Positions 8,756-18,132 are shown, numbered from the stretch's first letter. The stretch is 64,000 nucleotides of DNA from Candidatus Thermochlorobacteriaceae bacterium (GCA_029263855.1 JAJUFC010000015.1:1-64000), one strand, 5' to 3'. Notes: generated by a model not told the origin, from the sequence alone. Numbers and translations: made by a program.

Positions 8756-9841
8756 TTAATTCAAACTTGGATTTTGAATCGATTGCTTGTGATACTTGGC
8801 GCTTTCGATTTTCACGAAGTCAATCAAGGCTTTGAGATGCGAGGGATTCGTTTCGGGCAAAATGCCGTGTCCGAGATTGAACACGTGCCCCGATTGTTCG
8901 GAGTGTTCGCCGAACTTGCGCAAAATTTGCGCCGCTTCTTCTCGGATTCGTTCAGGCGAGGCGAAGAGCATAATCGGGTCTAAATTGCCTTGAAGCGCGA
9001 CCCTATCCGATAGTTGCCAACGCGCTTTGGCGATGTCTATCGTCCAATCCAAGCCCACCGCGTCGCACCCTGTGTCAGCAATTTCTTTGAGCAAGCCGCT
9101 CGCGCCTTTGGCAAAGACAATCACGGGCGTTTTCGGGTGTTTGAGTTTCACGGTTTGCACCGTTTCGTGAATGTATTGAAGCGAAAATTCTTTGTAATGT
9201 TCTTCGGAAAGAAGCCCTGCCCAAGTATCGAAAATCTGCACCGCGTCCGCGCCTGCTTCAATCTGCAAGAGCAAATAGTCGCTGATGACTTTGGTCAATT
9301 TTTTCAGAAAGGCGTGCGCGTCTTTTGGCTGTTCAAAGAGCATTTGTTTGGCGTGTCGGAAGTCTTTACTGCCTTTGCCTTCGACGGCATAAGCGAAAAG
9401 CGTCCAAGCCGCGCCGCTGAATCCAATAATCGGGACACGGAAGGCAAGTTCGCGTTTGGTTAAGCGAATTGCATCTTCGACATAGCGCAAGGCTTCTGAG
9501 ACATCGGGCGTGATTAACTTTTCAATTTCAGCGCGCGCGCGAATTGGCGTTGGGAATTTCGGACCTTGCGATTCAATCAACTCTAACTTCATGCCCATTG
9601 CTTCGGGCACCACGAGAATATCGGAAAAAATAATTGCCGCATCGACGTCCATAATTTCGACGGGCTGAATGGTTACTTCCGCTGCAAGTTCGGGCGTTTT
9701 GCAAAGCGTGAGAAAGTCGGTTTTACGTCGCACTTCACGATATTCAGGAAGATAGCGTCCTGCTTGACGCATAATCCAAATTGGTGTTCGGTGGCAAGGC
9801 TCGCGGCGCAAGGCGCGGAGCAATAAATCGTTACGAAGCAT
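8756..9841 (-). CDS. hemE: Uroporphyrinogen III decarboxylase
   Basis: Removes four acetate carboxyls from uroporphyrinogen III to give coproporphyrinogen III, a shared step for haem and bacteriochlorophyll synthesis. I placed the start at MLRNDLLLRAL. The frame stays open for 24 more codons upstream, but that stretch contains the terminator of the atp operon and is not family-like. The product is 361 residues, the usual size. The N-terminal signature RTPIWIMRQAGRYLPEYRE with its substrate-binding arginines is intact; AAIIFSDILVVPEAMGM and the GFSGAAWTLFAY loop are also present. The C-terminus contains NLGHGILPETNP. It is the first gene after the atp terminator. The porphyrin gene hemW is elsewhere in the window. 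Confidence 0.96.
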   Translation of the reverse strand: MLRNDLLLRALRREPCHRTPIWIMRQAGRYLPEYREVRRKTDFLTLCKTPELAAEVTIQPVEIMDVDAAIIFSDILVVPEAMGMKLELIESQGPKFPTPIRARAEIEKLITPDVSEALRYVEDAIRLTKRELAFRVPIIGFSGAAWTLFAYAVEGKGSKDFRHAKQMLFEQPKDAHAFLKKLTKVISDYLLLQIEAGADAVQIFDTWAGLLSEEHYKEFSLQYIHETVQTVKLKHPKTPVIVFAKGASGLLKEIADTGCDAVGLDWTIDIAKARWQLSDRVALQGNLDPIMLFASPERIREEAAQILRKFGEHSEQSGHVFNLGHGILPETNPSHLKALIDFVKIESAKYHKQSIQNPSLN

Positions 9842-9871
9842 GTTTTTACAATCAGGTATTTTCGAGTCGGT

Positions 9872-9906
9872 GAAAATAAAAAAGGAACGGCGAAAATCCG
9901 TTCCTT
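9872..9906 (-). terminator. Rho-independent terminator of the atp operon
   Basis: Perfect 9-bp stem AAGGAACGG / CCGTTCCTT with a 7-nt loop (9882-9906). On the minus strand it is followed by a T-rich run (TTTTTTATTTT). It lies between atpH and hemE and shows that the F0 operon ends here. Confidence 0.92.
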
Positions 9907-9926
9907 CAAACATTTGGTTGCATCGT

Positions 9927-10472
9927 TCAGTTGAGCGAAACTTGTCGGAGTTCTTCTTTCAAGCGTTCTAATTTGTGTTTAACGCTGCCGTCAATCACCG
10001 TGTCGCCGATGCGTGCGGTGAATCCGCCAATCAACTCTGGATTGACTTTATTTTCAATGCGAATTTTCTTTCCTGAAACTACTTCCAATTTTTGAGCGAT
10101 GGTTTGCTTTTCAGATTCACCGAGCGCAATCGCGCTTTCAACCACAGCGATAACAATGCCGCTTTGCTCATAAAGAATCGCTTGAAATTCTTTCATCACG
10201 TCGGGAATCACTGGTGCTCGCCCTTTTTGAACCAAGAGCGCGAGGGTGTCTTCAAGTTGCTTGCTGACTTTTCCTGAGAAAACGGCTTTCAAAAGCGTTG
10301 CTTTCTTTTCTTGATTAATAACAGGACTTTTGACCGCGTTCAGCAGTTCTTTCGAGGCTTTGAGCGTTGAGGCGATAAGGTCGCAGTCTTTGGCAAAATC
10401 TGCGACTTTGTTTTGCGCTTTGGCGATTTCATAGAGTGCGACGGCGTAGCGTCGTCCAACTAATGCGCTCAT
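9927..10472 (-). CDS. atpH: ATP synthase F1 delta subunit (OSCP)
   Basis: Peripheral-stalk subunit linking the F1 head to the b subunits. 181 residues, typical length. N-terminal helical domain from ALVGRRYAVALYEIAKAQNKV; C-terminal part has the conserved signature around KVNPELIGGFTARIGDTVIDGSVKHKL. The start is the ATG at 10472, 6 nt after the atpF stop, consistent with one transcript. It is the last gene of the unit: a strong terminator follows, whereas in many bacteria atpA and atpG come next. Confidence 0.95.
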   Translation of the reverse strand: MSALVGRRYAVALYEIAKAQNKVADFAKDCDLIASTLKASKELLNAVKSPVINQEKKATLLKAVFSGKVSKQLEDTLALLVQKGRAPVIPDVMKEFQAILYEQSGIVIAVVESAIALGESEKQTIAQKLEVVSGKKIRIENKVNPELIGGFTARIGDTVIDGSVKHKLERLKEELRQVSLN

Positions 10473-10478
10473 GTGTTT

Positions 10479-11009
10479 TTACTTTTCAACAGTTTCAAGT
10501 TCGTTAATCACGCCTGCGATAAGTTCTTTGTGGCGTTCCGCATCTAAGTTGTGCTGAATAATTTTTGAGGCGGCTTCGATGGCTAAATCGGCGACGGTGT
10601 TTTTGAGTTCCATCATCGCGCGCTGTTTGGCGAGTTCAATGTCGGCTTTCGCGTCTTCGGCGACCTTGCGCGCTTCGGCATTGGCTTTTTCCAAAAGTTC
10701 GGCGCGCACTTTTTCGGCGTAGGCTTTGGCGTCGCCCACGATTTTATCGGCTTCAACTTGTGCTTTGGCGCGTTCCGCTTTGACTTCGGCTAAAATTTTT
10801 TCGGATTCCTTCTTGGCTTGTTCGGCGCGATCGATAGACGCTTGGATATTTTTCTCGCGCTCATTGAGAGCCTCGACAATCGGCTTCCAAGCCACTTTGG
10901 AAAGAACGAGAACGAGCAACAAGAATGTAATCGCCGTCCAGAAAATCAATCCTGGATTTGGGCTCAATAAGCCGCCGGATAAAATCAAGGTAGAAAACAT
11001 GGTTAGCAT
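10479..11009 (-). CDS. atpF: ATP synthase F0 subunit b
   Basis: Membrane-anchored stator subunit. A single N-terminal transmembrane helix (about residues 19-40, FWTAITFLLLVLVLSKV) is followed by a long charged helix (EALNEREKNIQASIDRAEQA and on) and an Ala-rich coiled coil, ending near residue 176. Three nearby starts are possible: TTG 11012, ATG 11009 and ATG 11000. I use ATG 11009, with no Shine-Dalgarno to decide. A 107-nt gap separates it from atpE. Only one b-type gene is seen, not a b/b' pair. Confidence 0.94.
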   Translation of the reverse strand: MLTMFSTLILSGGLLSPNPGLIFWTAITFLLLVLVLSKVAWKPIVEALNEREKNIQASIDRAEQAKKESEKILAEVKAERAKAQVEADKIVGDAKAYAEKVRAELLEKANAEARKVAEDAKADIELAKQRAMMELKNTVADLAIEAASKIIQHNLDAERHKELIAGVINELETVEK

Positions 11010-11116
11010 CAAAATTTTAAAATTCAGAGTTCAACAGACGCTTTTTGGAAGTCGGGACGAGAGCGCAATGCACCAAAGTCACTGCGCCCTGTTTGCAAGC
11101 ATGGTGTGCTCGGGCG

Positions 11117-11344
11117 TTACTTCGTCGCCAAAAGCAGGCATACAACAAGCGCGATGACCGCCGCGCCTTCAATAAGCCCTGCGGCAATCAGCATCGTTGC
11201 GCGAATGTCGCCGGTGGCTTGTGGCTGGCGAGCAATGCCTTCAACGGCGGATCCTGCCGCTTTGCCAATTCCAATACCTGCACCGATAGCGGCGATTCCT
11301 GCGCCCAACCCTGCGCCTAAAAAGGCGAGTGCTTCATTTCCCAT
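11117..11344 (-). CDS. atpE: ATP synthase F0 subunit c
   Basis: 75-residue hairpin of two membrane helices that forms the rotor ring. The first helix is Gly/Ala-rich (GAGLGAGIAAIGAGIGIG), the polar loop has ARQP (38-41), and the ion-carrying carboxylate is Glu59 in LIEGAAVIALVV. Residues around Glu59 (no Ser/Thr next to it) fit a proton-type ring rather than a sodium-type one, by analogy. A strong GGAGG about 11 nt before the ATG is the best ribosome site in the operon, in keeping with the many copies of c needed per enzyme. Confidence 0.97.
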   Translation of the reverse strand: MGNEALAFLGAGLGAGIAAIGAGIGIGKAAGSAVEGIARQPQATGDIRATMLIAAGLIEGAAVIALVVCLLLATK

Positions 11345-11399
11345 TTTAATTTATTCCTCCAAAAAAGTGTTATGAAAATTTGAACAAAGTAAAAATCAA

Positions 11400-12350
11400 T
11401 TAGTGATGCTCTTCGTGCGCCGCCGCCATTCCGATAAAGAGGCTCGAGAGCATCGTAAAAATGTAGGCTTGCATAAACGCGACGAAAAGTTCTAAGCCAT
11501 ACATCGCAAGCGTAACAGCGACCGCTGCTGGTGCGACGAACCAACTTTTGAACACGAAAATCAGCCCAATTAGGGTAACAATCACCACATGCCCCGCTGT
11601 CATGTTCGCAAACAAACGAACCATCAACGCAAACGGCTTGATGAACATGCTCAAAAATTCAACGGGTATCATGATAATCCACAGAAACCACGGCGTTCCG
11701 CCCGTCAGGTGCGCCAGCCAGCCACCGATGCCGTGCTCTTTAAACATTGTGAATTGAATGATGATGAACGTGAAAACGGCGAGCGTGAAGGTAACGGAGA
11801 TATTGCTCGTCGCCGTTGCCGCATATGGAATGAGTCCGAGAAGGTTGCAAGTCAAAATGAAAAAGAAGACCGTCAAGAGATACGGCAGAAACCGCTCGTA
11901 GCCGTGTCCGATGTTGGCTTTGACAATATCGATTCGCACGAAGTCGACAATCACTTCAATCAAATTCGCCAAGCCTTTTGGGGCATGAGTAGGCTTCATT
12001 TTTTTGTATGTGTTTCCAATCGAAACGAAAAGCAAAAGGAGCACGAGCGAAGCAATCCACATCATGACAACGTGCCGGGTGATGGAAATATCAAAATCGC
12101 CGATTTTGAGGGTTGGAAGATGAATTTCACCGAAGGGTTCAAGTTCGAGAGTGTTGCCGTCAGTTACGTGATGAATGACGTCGAGTTTTTCTTCGCTGTG
12201 TGCGTTGCCTTCAACGTCGGAACTTGCCGTATCTGCAAGCACGAAGGCACAAGACATCATCACAACAACTGCAGCAATAGGTAAGCCTTTTAATAGAACT
12301 AGAACTTTTGATGAGCGAATCGCGGATAACGCGCGTAGAAAATACTCCAT
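11400..12350 (-). CDS. atpB: ATP synthase F0 subunit a
   Basis: Stator channel subunit that passes protons to the c-ring. 316 residues, longer than the usual 250-280 because of an N-terminal hydrophobic segment (about residues 20-40, a probable signal or extra helix) and a roughly 50-residue hydrophilic stretch before the conserved core. The essential arginine is in [15 protein letters not shown] near residue 242. The last helices contain [25 protein letters not shown] His/Glu-rich tail (AAHEEHH) ends the protein. It starts 2 nt after the stop of the AtpI-like gene. Confidence 0.96.
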   Translation of the reverse strand: MEYFLRALSAIRSSKVLVLLKGLPIAAVVVMMSCAFVLADTASSDVEGNAHSEEKLDVIHHVTDGNTLELEPFGEIHLPTLKIGDFDISITRHVVMMWIASLVLLLLFVSIGNTYKKMKPTHAPKGLANLIEVIVDFVRIDIVKANIGHGYERFLPYLLTVFFFILTCNLLGLIPYAATATSNISVTFTLAVFTFIIIQFTMFKEHGIGGWLAHLTGGTPWFLWIIMIPVEFLSMFIKPFALMVRLFANMTAGHVVIVTLIGLIFVFKSWFVAPAAVAVTLAMYGLELFVAFMQAYIFTMLSSLFIGMAAAHEEHH

Positions 12351-12352
12351 TT

Positions 12353-12742
12353 TTATGATGAAGAGCGTTTTTCGAACTGATTTTTTTTCTGATACGCTAG
12401 GATTTCAAGGATTAAATGCATGAAATACAACGCGACAAACGACAAAACAAACTCAACTCGCACGACGGATTTTGTAAGAATCAATGTCGCAATGCCGATT
12501 AACACACAAAGCGCACGGGCGGCATGCCCACCCAAAACGATTTTGTAAAACTCGCGATTGTCTTTGTGATAGGCATATTCGTAAAGCAGGTAACCGGCTG
12601 AAGCATTCATCGCGGAAATTAGCCACGCATAAAATACCGACAGCGAATCAACCTCTTTGGCAAGCCCCGTTAGCGCGAGCGACAACCAAAACAGGATTGC
12701 TAAAATACAAGTCTTCAAGAAGAAATCAAAAATTGGCTTCAC
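12353..12742 (-). CDS. atpI: ATP synthase I-like membrane protein
   Basis: 129 residues from a GTG at 12742 whose GTGA overlaps the stop of the gene before it, the usual sign of translational coupling. The frame stays open further upstream but that part overlaps atpZ and is not protein-like. Four hydrophobic helices are visible ([68 protein letters not shown]). AtpI-type proteins sit at the head of atp operons and help c-ring assembly. Assignment rests on position and topology more than on motifs. Confidence 0.75.
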   Translation of the reverse strand: MKPIFDFFLKTCILAILFWLSLALTGLAKEVDSLSVFYAWLISAMNASAGYLLYEYAYHKDNREFYKIVLGGHAARALCVLIGIATLILTKSVVRVEFVLSFVALYFMHLILEILAYQKKNQFEKRSSS

Positions 12743-13002
12743 GTTTTGCTGTCGTTGGAAGTTGGTGGCGGTTGCCGTTTCTTGTCGGCTTCGCGAAGCA
12801 TCTTCCAGATGAGCGCGCCGACAGCGACGAGTGTACAAAGCGTTCCAAGAATTAAAAACAGCGGTTTCGTGCCCCACGTCGCATCGAGCCAATACCCGCC
12901 GAAAACAAATAAGAAAAAACTAATCGCAATTTGCACCCCGAATCCAACCAAGGAATCGTTGGCACGATACGCTTTAGCGAGTTCTTCCTGCGGCTTAGAC
13001 AT
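12739..13002 (-). CDS. atpZ: AtpZ-like protein at head of F0 operon
   Basis: 87 residues with two membrane helices (LVGFGVQIAISFFLFVFGGYW and FLILGTLCTLVAVGALIW) split by LDATWGTKP. This pattern, with G-Q-I in helix 1 and a short Asp-containing turn, fits the AtpZ/AtpI_2 family encoded first in many atp operons and proposed to assist c-ring assembly or Mg/Ca handling. It overlaps the next gene by 4 nt. The divergent intergenic region to dnaE lies upstream. Confidence 0.8.
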   Translation of the reverse strand: MSKPQEELAKAYRANDSLVGFGVQIAISFFLFVFGGYWLDATWGTKPLFLILGTLCTLVAVGALIWKMLREADKKRQPPPTSNDSKT

Positions 13003-13061
13003 GACAGTTTGGATAAAATTTGAGAACGCTTGAAATTTCGCGAAGGTAAGCGACGAAGAGC

Positions 13062-13102
13062 AAAAATAAAAAGAGCCGAATCGCAGGGCGCGAATCGACT
13101 CT
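13062..13102 (-). terminator. Terminator-like hairpin in the atp operon leader
   Basis: Imperfect 13-bp stem (13072-13084 with 13090-13102, two mismatches) with a very short loop, followed on the minus strand by TTTTATTTTT. It lies 60 nt upstream of atpZ, with no gene before it on that strand, so it may be an attenuator in the atp leader or the end of an untranslated RNA. Confidence 0.5.
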
Positions 13103-13216
13103 CTTCCAATTAACTATGACAATGAGAAGCTAAAGAACACAAAGAACAAAAAACTTTTCGCAATTTAACGCTTCTAATTCGATATCTCTTGATTAAGTTT
13201 CAATTAAGCCTTCAAT

Positions 13217-13246
13217 CAATTAGACTCAATTAGACTCAATTAGACT
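13217..13246. repeat. Three tandem copies of CAATTAGACT
   Basis: Three perfect head-to-tail copies of a 10-bp unit. Related words (caattaag, caatcaat) lie just upstream. The period is close to one helical turn. Function unknown. Confidence 0.9.
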
Positions 13247-13476
13247 TGCGCTACACTTCAAAGAACATGCAATTAGTAACAAAAATTTCTGATTTTATCA
13301 AACATTTTCTAAAAAAAACTGAATGCTTTCCAATTAACCTAAATTCTTTAAGTTAAGAGCAAAGATAACTAAAAAAATTAGCCTTTGCAAGTTTTTAGCA
13401 AGAAATTGCACAAAAAAATCACAAGAAAATGCCGATTTAACCGTTTCAATCGTTAAAACGCGGGAAAAGTTCAATC

Positions 13477-16400
13477 ATGACCGATTTCATTCACCTACAC
13501 ACGCACACGCATTATTCACTACTTTCTTCGCCGATTTTGCCCGAAGATTTATTCGCGGACTGTTTGGCAAAAGGCATGAATGCCGTCGCAATCACCGACC
13601 ACGCGACGCTCTTCAATATGCCATCTCTTTTTTCAGACGCTAAGAAAGTGAGCGAGAAAAAGGAAAAGCCGTTCAAACTCATCATTGGTGCAGAGCTTTA
13701 CATTGCGCCTGAATCACGCCACAAAAAGGAATCTCGCGAGGCGCATCACTTGAACGTGCTGGTCAAAGATGCCATTGGCTATCGCAACTTGTGTAAAATT
13801 CTTTCTGCCGCCGCCCGTGAAGGCTTCTATTTCCGACCGCGTGCAGACTTTGAACTGCTCTCTCAATATCACGACGGTCTTATTTGCATGACCTCGTGCG
13901 AAAAAGGCGAACTGCCGAAACTTGTGGCCAAACACGACCGCGACGGCGCACGTCAATTTATCCGAAATCATAAAGACCTTTTCGGCGATGATTTTTACAT
14001 TGAGCTCGAGAACCATTTCACTGATTCCGAAGCCAACATCAACCGCGAACTTCTTGCACTTGCCAAAGAATTTGACGTCAAGCTTGTTGCTACCAACGAC
14101 GTTCATTACCTCAATCGCGAAGACGCGCCCAAACAAGAAGCCATGATGGCAATGAAAGGAAAGCACAAACTTTCCGATGCAAAGCGCATGCGGTTTCCTA
14201 ACAACGAGTTTTACCTCAAATCGCCCGACGAAATGGCAAGGGCGTTTGGCAACGAATACTGCGAACTTTCCAACACGCTTGAAATCGCCGAGAAATGCAC
14301 TTACATCTTCAAAGATGAATCCGCTAAGTTGCCACACTTCCCCATTCCGCCTGAATTTTCCGACGATGCCGCCTATCTGCGACATCTCACCTACCAAGGC
14401 GCGACGGCGGTTTACGGCGATTTAAATGCACTTGGTAGCAGGGGCGAAGAAATAAAAGCGCGCATTGAGTTTGAACTTTCCACCATTGCGCGAATGGGTT
14501 ATGATTCCTACTTTCTCATCGTTGGCGACCTGATTGCCGCCTCGCGCAAGCAAGGCTACTCCGTCGGTCCCGGAAGAGGCTCGGCGGCAGGAAGCATCGT
14601 CGCTTACTTGACAGGCATCACGCAAATTGACCCGCTCAAATACAACCTGCTCTTCGAGCGTTTCCTCAATCCAGAACGGGTAACCATGCCTGACATCGAT
14701 ATTGACTTCACGCCTGTTGGAAAGCAGAAAGTGTTGGAATACACGATTGAGAAATATGGCGCGGAATCCGTTTCCAAAATTGTCGCAATTTCAACATTGG
14801 GCGCGAAGGCGGTCATTAAAGACGTGGCGCGCGTTCTCGAAGTGCCGATTGAAACGGTTAATTCCCTCACCAAACTTGTTCCTTCGAAGCCGCCCGGTGC
14901 TTCGCTTTCCGATTTCATCAATGGCAACGCGAAACTTGGCATTGAGCCGGTCAAAGACCTCAAAGATTTACTCAAAAGCCCCGACCTCACGATTCGCAAA
15001 GTGATGGAATACGCGCTCGAGCTGGAAGGACGCGCACGCAATATCTCCGTTCATGCCGCAGGGGTTGTAATCACCAATGGTGCGGTTGACGACTACGTGC
15101 CGCTTTATGTTTCCGATAAAGTTGAAACTGAAGAACGCCGATATGCCGACGAAGCCCTTGAAGAACAGCCCACAGAGCGCGAGGCAAAAAAAGAGGAGAA
15201 GCAAGTTGTTACTCAATTCGATAAAGATTGGATTGAGAAAGCAGGCTTGCTCAAAATTGACTATCTCGGCTTGGAAACACTCGCCGTTATTGACGAAACG
15301 CTCCGTCTTATTGAAAAGCGATATAACAAGAAAATTAACTTGCAAGAAATTCCAATGGACGACCGCAAGACGTTCAAAATTTTTCAAGACGGAAAAATGG
15401 CGGGCATCTTTCAGTTTGAATCCAGCGGCATGCAAAGCTACATGATTCAACTTCAACCGACGACCGTTGAAGACATCATCGCCATGAGCGCGCTCTATCG
15501 CCCTGGTCCGATGCAGTTCATTCCTGACTACATCAATCGCAAGCACGGAAAAGAAGAGACGAAATATGCCCACCCGCTCCTCGAGCCAATTCTGAGCTAC
15601 ACCTACGGCATTATGGTTTATCAAGAGCAAATCATGCAAGCGGCGCAAGTCTTGGGCGGCTACTCGCTTGGCGGTGCGGATTTGCTCCGACGTGCGATGG
15701 GCAAAAAGGACAAAGAGAAAATGGCAAAAGAACGCTCGCGCTTTGTTGAAGGCGCAAAGAACTTGCACAACATTCCAGAAGACGTGGCAAATGAAATTTT
15801 CTCGACGATGGAAAAATTCGCTGAATATGGGTTCAACCGTTCTCACTCGGCGGCTTACGGCGTTCTGGCTTATCAAACGGCATATCTCAAAGCGCATTAC
15901 ACGGCAGAATTTATGTGCGCCATTCTCAACAGCGAAGCCGACGATAAAGAGCGCGTCAAGCATCTTTGCGACGAGGCAAAATCGATGGGCATTCAAATCC
16001 TGCCGCCAAGCATCAATAAAAGCGACGCTCTTTTTACGGTGGAAGATTTAAAGGACGGTTCAAAAGCCATCCGTGTTGGATTGATTGCCATCAAAGGTGT
16101 CGGAAGTGCGGGCAAAGAAATCGCGCTTGCACGGCGGCGCAGGAAAAAAGACTTCAAGCATTTCTTTGAATTCTGCTCGTCGGTCGACTTGCGCGTTGTC
16201 AATAAACGTGCGCTTGAAAGTTTGGTCGAAGCCGGCGCATTCGACGACATCAATCCTGATAGAGCCTTGCTTTACGCGAATGTAGAAAAAGGCATTGAGT
16301 TCGGCAGAAAGGTCAATAAAAGCGCAACGACGGGGCAAGAAGGATTTTTCGCCGATGAAAAGTTTTCAGGCGACGACAGTTCCGCTTACCCCGACATGAC

Positions 16401-17061
16401 CAAAGCCGACGCTTGGACGGATTCTGAAAAATTGCAGCGCGAAAAAAACCTCGTCGGTTTTTACCTCTCTCAACATCCGCTCGAGAAATATCGGCGCGAC
16501 TGGGAGGCGTTCGCGACGCTCAAACTCGGAAACAAAACCTACGAACACAAGCGGCTCTATAAACTCATTGGCATGATTGTGGAGACGAAATTCACCTTCA
16601 CGAAAAAAGGCGACAAAATGATGTTCGGCGTCTTGGAAGATTTTGAAGGCAAGTGCGACTTCACCGTGTTCCCAAAAACTTTTGAACTTTTTGAGAGGGA
16701 ACTTCAAAAAGATAACGCTGTGATGCTTATCGCCGAAGCCGATACGCGCGACGGCAAATTAAGCCTACTTGTCAATGAATTGATTCCGATTCGCAAAGTG
16801 CGAGAGAAGTTGATTCAAAAAATCGTTTTGAAGATCGACGGTGCAGATTCCGATGTTTTGAACAAGCTTGCCGCTGTTAAAGAAATTTGCGAAAAGAACA
16901 AAGGCGGCACGCCGATTGATTTTGAAGTCATGCTCGATGGTGAAGGTAAGCGGCGTGAACTTCGGCTCTTCTCTCGCCGATTAACGATTGAATCGGAAAA
17001 CGAAGTGCTTGATGCCTTGTCGCGTGCCGTCGGTTCAGAAGCGGTGCGCATTTCTGCTTGA
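13477..17061 (+). CDS. dnaE: DNA polymerase III alpha subunit
   Basis: Replicative polymerase, 1194 residues, typical of DnaE (not PolC: there is no inserted exonuclease). The PHP domain opens with HLHTHTHYSLL (6-16) and keeps ITDHATLF. The polymerase core has GPGRGSAAGS near 365 and the catalytic aspartates in PDIDIDF near 406. The palm region contains RARNISVHAAGVVI and the finger region GVLAYQTAYLKAHY. A helix-hairpin-helix section (GLIAIKGVGSAGKEIA, about 870-885) and an OB-fold (about 1020-1100) follow. An acidic, charged insertion near 545-580 (EEQPTEREAKKEEKQ) is unusual but in frame. Stand-alone gene read away from the atp operon. Confidence 0.97.
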   Translation: MTDFIHLHTHTHYSLLSSPILPEDLFADCLAKGMNAVAITDHATLFNMPSLFSDAKKVSEKKEKPFKLIIGAELYIAPESRHKKESREAHHLNVLVKDAIGYRNLCKILSAAAREGFYFRPRADFELLSQYHDGLICMTSCEKGELPKLVAKHDRDGARQFIRNHKDLFGDDFYIELENHFTDSEANINRELLALAKEFDVKLVATNDVHYLNREDAPKQEAMMAMKGKHKLSDAKRMRFPNNEFYLKSPDEMARAFGNEYCELSNTLEIAEKCTYIFKDESAKLPHFPIPPEFSDDAAYLRHLTYQGATAVYGDLNALGSRGEEIKARIEFELSTIARMGYDSYFLIVGDLIAASRKQGYSVGPGRGSAAGSIVAYLTGITQIDPLKYNLLFERFLNPERVTMPDIDIDFTPVGKQKVLEYTIEKYGAESVSKIVAISTLGAKAVIKDVARVLEVPIETVNSLTKLVPSKPPGASLSDFINGNAKLGIEPVKDLKDLLKSPDLTIRKVMEYALELEGRARNISVHAAGVVITNGAVDDYVPLYVSDKVETEERRYADEALEEQPTEREAKKEEKQVVTQFDKDWIEKAGLLKIDYLGLETLAVIDETLRLIEKRYNKKINLQEIPMDDRKTFKIFQDGKMAGIFQFESSGMQSYMIQLQPTTVEDIIAMSALYRPGPMQFIPDYINRKHGKEETKYAHPLLEPILSYTYGIMVYQEQIMQAAQVLGGYSLGGADLLRRAMGKKDKEKMAKERSRFVEGAKNLHNIPEDVANEIFSTMEKFAEYGFNRSHSAAYGVLAYQTAYLKAHYTAEFMCAILNSEADDKERVKHLCDEAKSMGIQILPPSINKSDALFTVEDLKDGSKAIRVGLIAIKGVGSAGKEIALARRRRKKDFKHFFEFCSSVDLRVVNKRALESLVEAGAFDDINPDRALLYANVEKGIEFGRKVNKSATTGQEGFFADEKFSGDDSSAYPDMTKADAWTDSEKLQREKNLVGFYLSQHPLEKYRRDWEAFATLKLGNKTYEHKRLYKLIGMIVETKFTFTKKGDKMMFGVLEDFEGKCDFTVFPKTFELFERELQKDNAVMLIAEADTRDGKLSLLVNELIPIRKVREKLIQKIVLKIDGADSDVLNKLAAVKEICEKNKGGTPIDFEVMLDGEGKRRELRLFSRRLTIESENEVLDALSRAVGSEAVRISA

Positions 17062-17187
17062 CCCTTCGCAAGGTCTGCTTTTGTGCTTCAGTTTTAACTT
17101 GTGCTGGGGTGTTGCATAAGAGGCGTAGAAGTTGTATCTTCTGTGCGCTTTTTCACACCAAGACAAACAAATTCTCTATTTAGCCAG

Positions 17188-18132
17188 ATGACAAAGAATC
17201 GTTATTTCTATTTTTCCGACGAAGATTGCAAATATGTGGAGGTTAAACGCGGTCGTGCGGCAACCTTCACGATGCTCTTTGTCGCGTTGTTGTTGCTTTC
17301 AGCGGGAGCGGTTGTCTCGCTTCATTTTTATTTCAACATTCCGCTTCTTCCTATCCAAACGGAGCGTCAAGTCGATGCCGATGTTCAAAAACTGCATGAA
17401 AAACTTGACCGCCTGTCGCACATGCTTGAAAAATTAGCCCAAGCCGATAACACCTTACGCACAGCGGTGAACTTGCCCGCTATCTCCGAAGAAGAACAAC
17501 AAATGGCGACGGGCGGCAATCGTTTGAGCCTGCTTGAATCGTCAATGCCGACCGCGCTTGCCACGACATCGCAACTCATTAATCAACTCTCTCGCCGAAT
17601 TGAGCGACAAGAATCAAGCTATCAAGAAATTTTCAGTAAGTATAAAGAGAATCAATATCTCTTCGCTTGTATTCCTGCCATTAAGCCGATTGATGCACCA
17701 CGCAGCAGCGGATTCGGCATGCGCTTGCATCCGATTTATCAAATTATGAAATTCCACTCTGGGCAAGATTTTACTGCACCAACAGGCACGCCGATTTACG
17801 CGACGGGAAATGGCACAGTTGAAACCGCATCGTTCGTTGACGGCTACGGAAATTGCGTTATTATTGACCATGGTTTTGGATACAAATCAATTTATGCGCA
17901 TCAATCCAAACTCAATGTCAAGGTAGGTCAATCCGTTAAGCGAGGCATGCTGATTGGATATGTGGGCAATACGGGCGTTTCCGAAGCCCCGCACTTGCAC
18001 TATGAAGTCGTCAAAGATGGCGTCAAGGTAAATCCGTCATCATACTTTTTTGAGGACATGACGCCTGCGGAATATAACGCCGCTGTGCTTGCCGTTTCAC
18101 AATCGCGAACGAATGACGATAGACTTGAGTAA
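17188..18132 (+). CDS. M23 family metallopeptidase, membrane-anchored
   Basis: Peptidoglycan-type endopeptidase. I start at MTKNRYFYFSDEDCKY; 29 upstream codons in the same frame look non-coding. 314 residues: a short cytoplasmic N-terminus, one membrane helix (about 25-47), a coiled-coil stretch (VQKLHEKLDRLSHMLEKL), then the LytM/M23 domain. Zinc ligands are visible in HSGQDFTAP (His near 190, Asp four on) and HLHYE (near 270), with SSGFGMRLHP before them. Such proteins cut cross-links during cell elongation or division or serve as EnvC/MepM-type regulators. It lies 126 nt after dnaE. Confidence 0.92.
   Translation: MTKNRYFYFSDEDCKYVEVKRGRAATFTMLFVALLLLSAGAVVSLHFYFNIPLLPIQTERQVDADVQKLHEKLDRLSHMLEKLAQADNTLRTAVNLPAISEEEQQMATGGNRLSLLESSMPTALATTSQLINQLSRRIERQESSYQEIFSKYKENQYLFACIPAIKPIDAPRSSGFGMRLHPIYQIMKFHSGQDFTAPTGTPIYATGNGTVETASFVDGYGNCVIIDHGFGYKSIYAHQSKLNVKVGQSVKRGMLIGYVGNTGVSEAPHLHYEVVKDGVKVNPSSYFFEDMTPAEYNAAVLAVSQSRTNDDRLE

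Larger units (their letters stand above)
13003..13476. other. AT-rich divergent region between atp operon and dnaE
   Basis: 474 bases without a gene. It contains a terminator-like hairpin facing the atp operon (13062-13102), three tandem copies of a 10-bp repeat (13217-13246), and runs of A/T up to the dnaE start. It must hold the promoters for both directions, but I see no clear -35/-10 pair. Confidence 0.7.

Noticed and set aside
9842-9913. N-terminal extension of hemE in the same frame
   Set aside because: The extra 24 codons contain the atp operon terminator; the family start is MLRNDLLLRAL at 9841.
11117-11344. Sodium-type c-ring
   Set aside because: The residues around Glu59 lack the Gln/Ser/Thr set that usually marks sodium rings.
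12743-12892. N-terminal extension of the AtpI-like gene
   Set aside because: The stretch overlaps atpZ in another frame and is not membrane-like; the GTG with a 4-nt overlap is the better start.
14968-15996. 342-codon open frame on the minus strand inside dnaE
   Set aside because: It is the antisense shadow of a well-supported polymerase gene; its product has no domain, is rich in His/Arg/Phe, and the plus-strand frame has all catalytic motifs.
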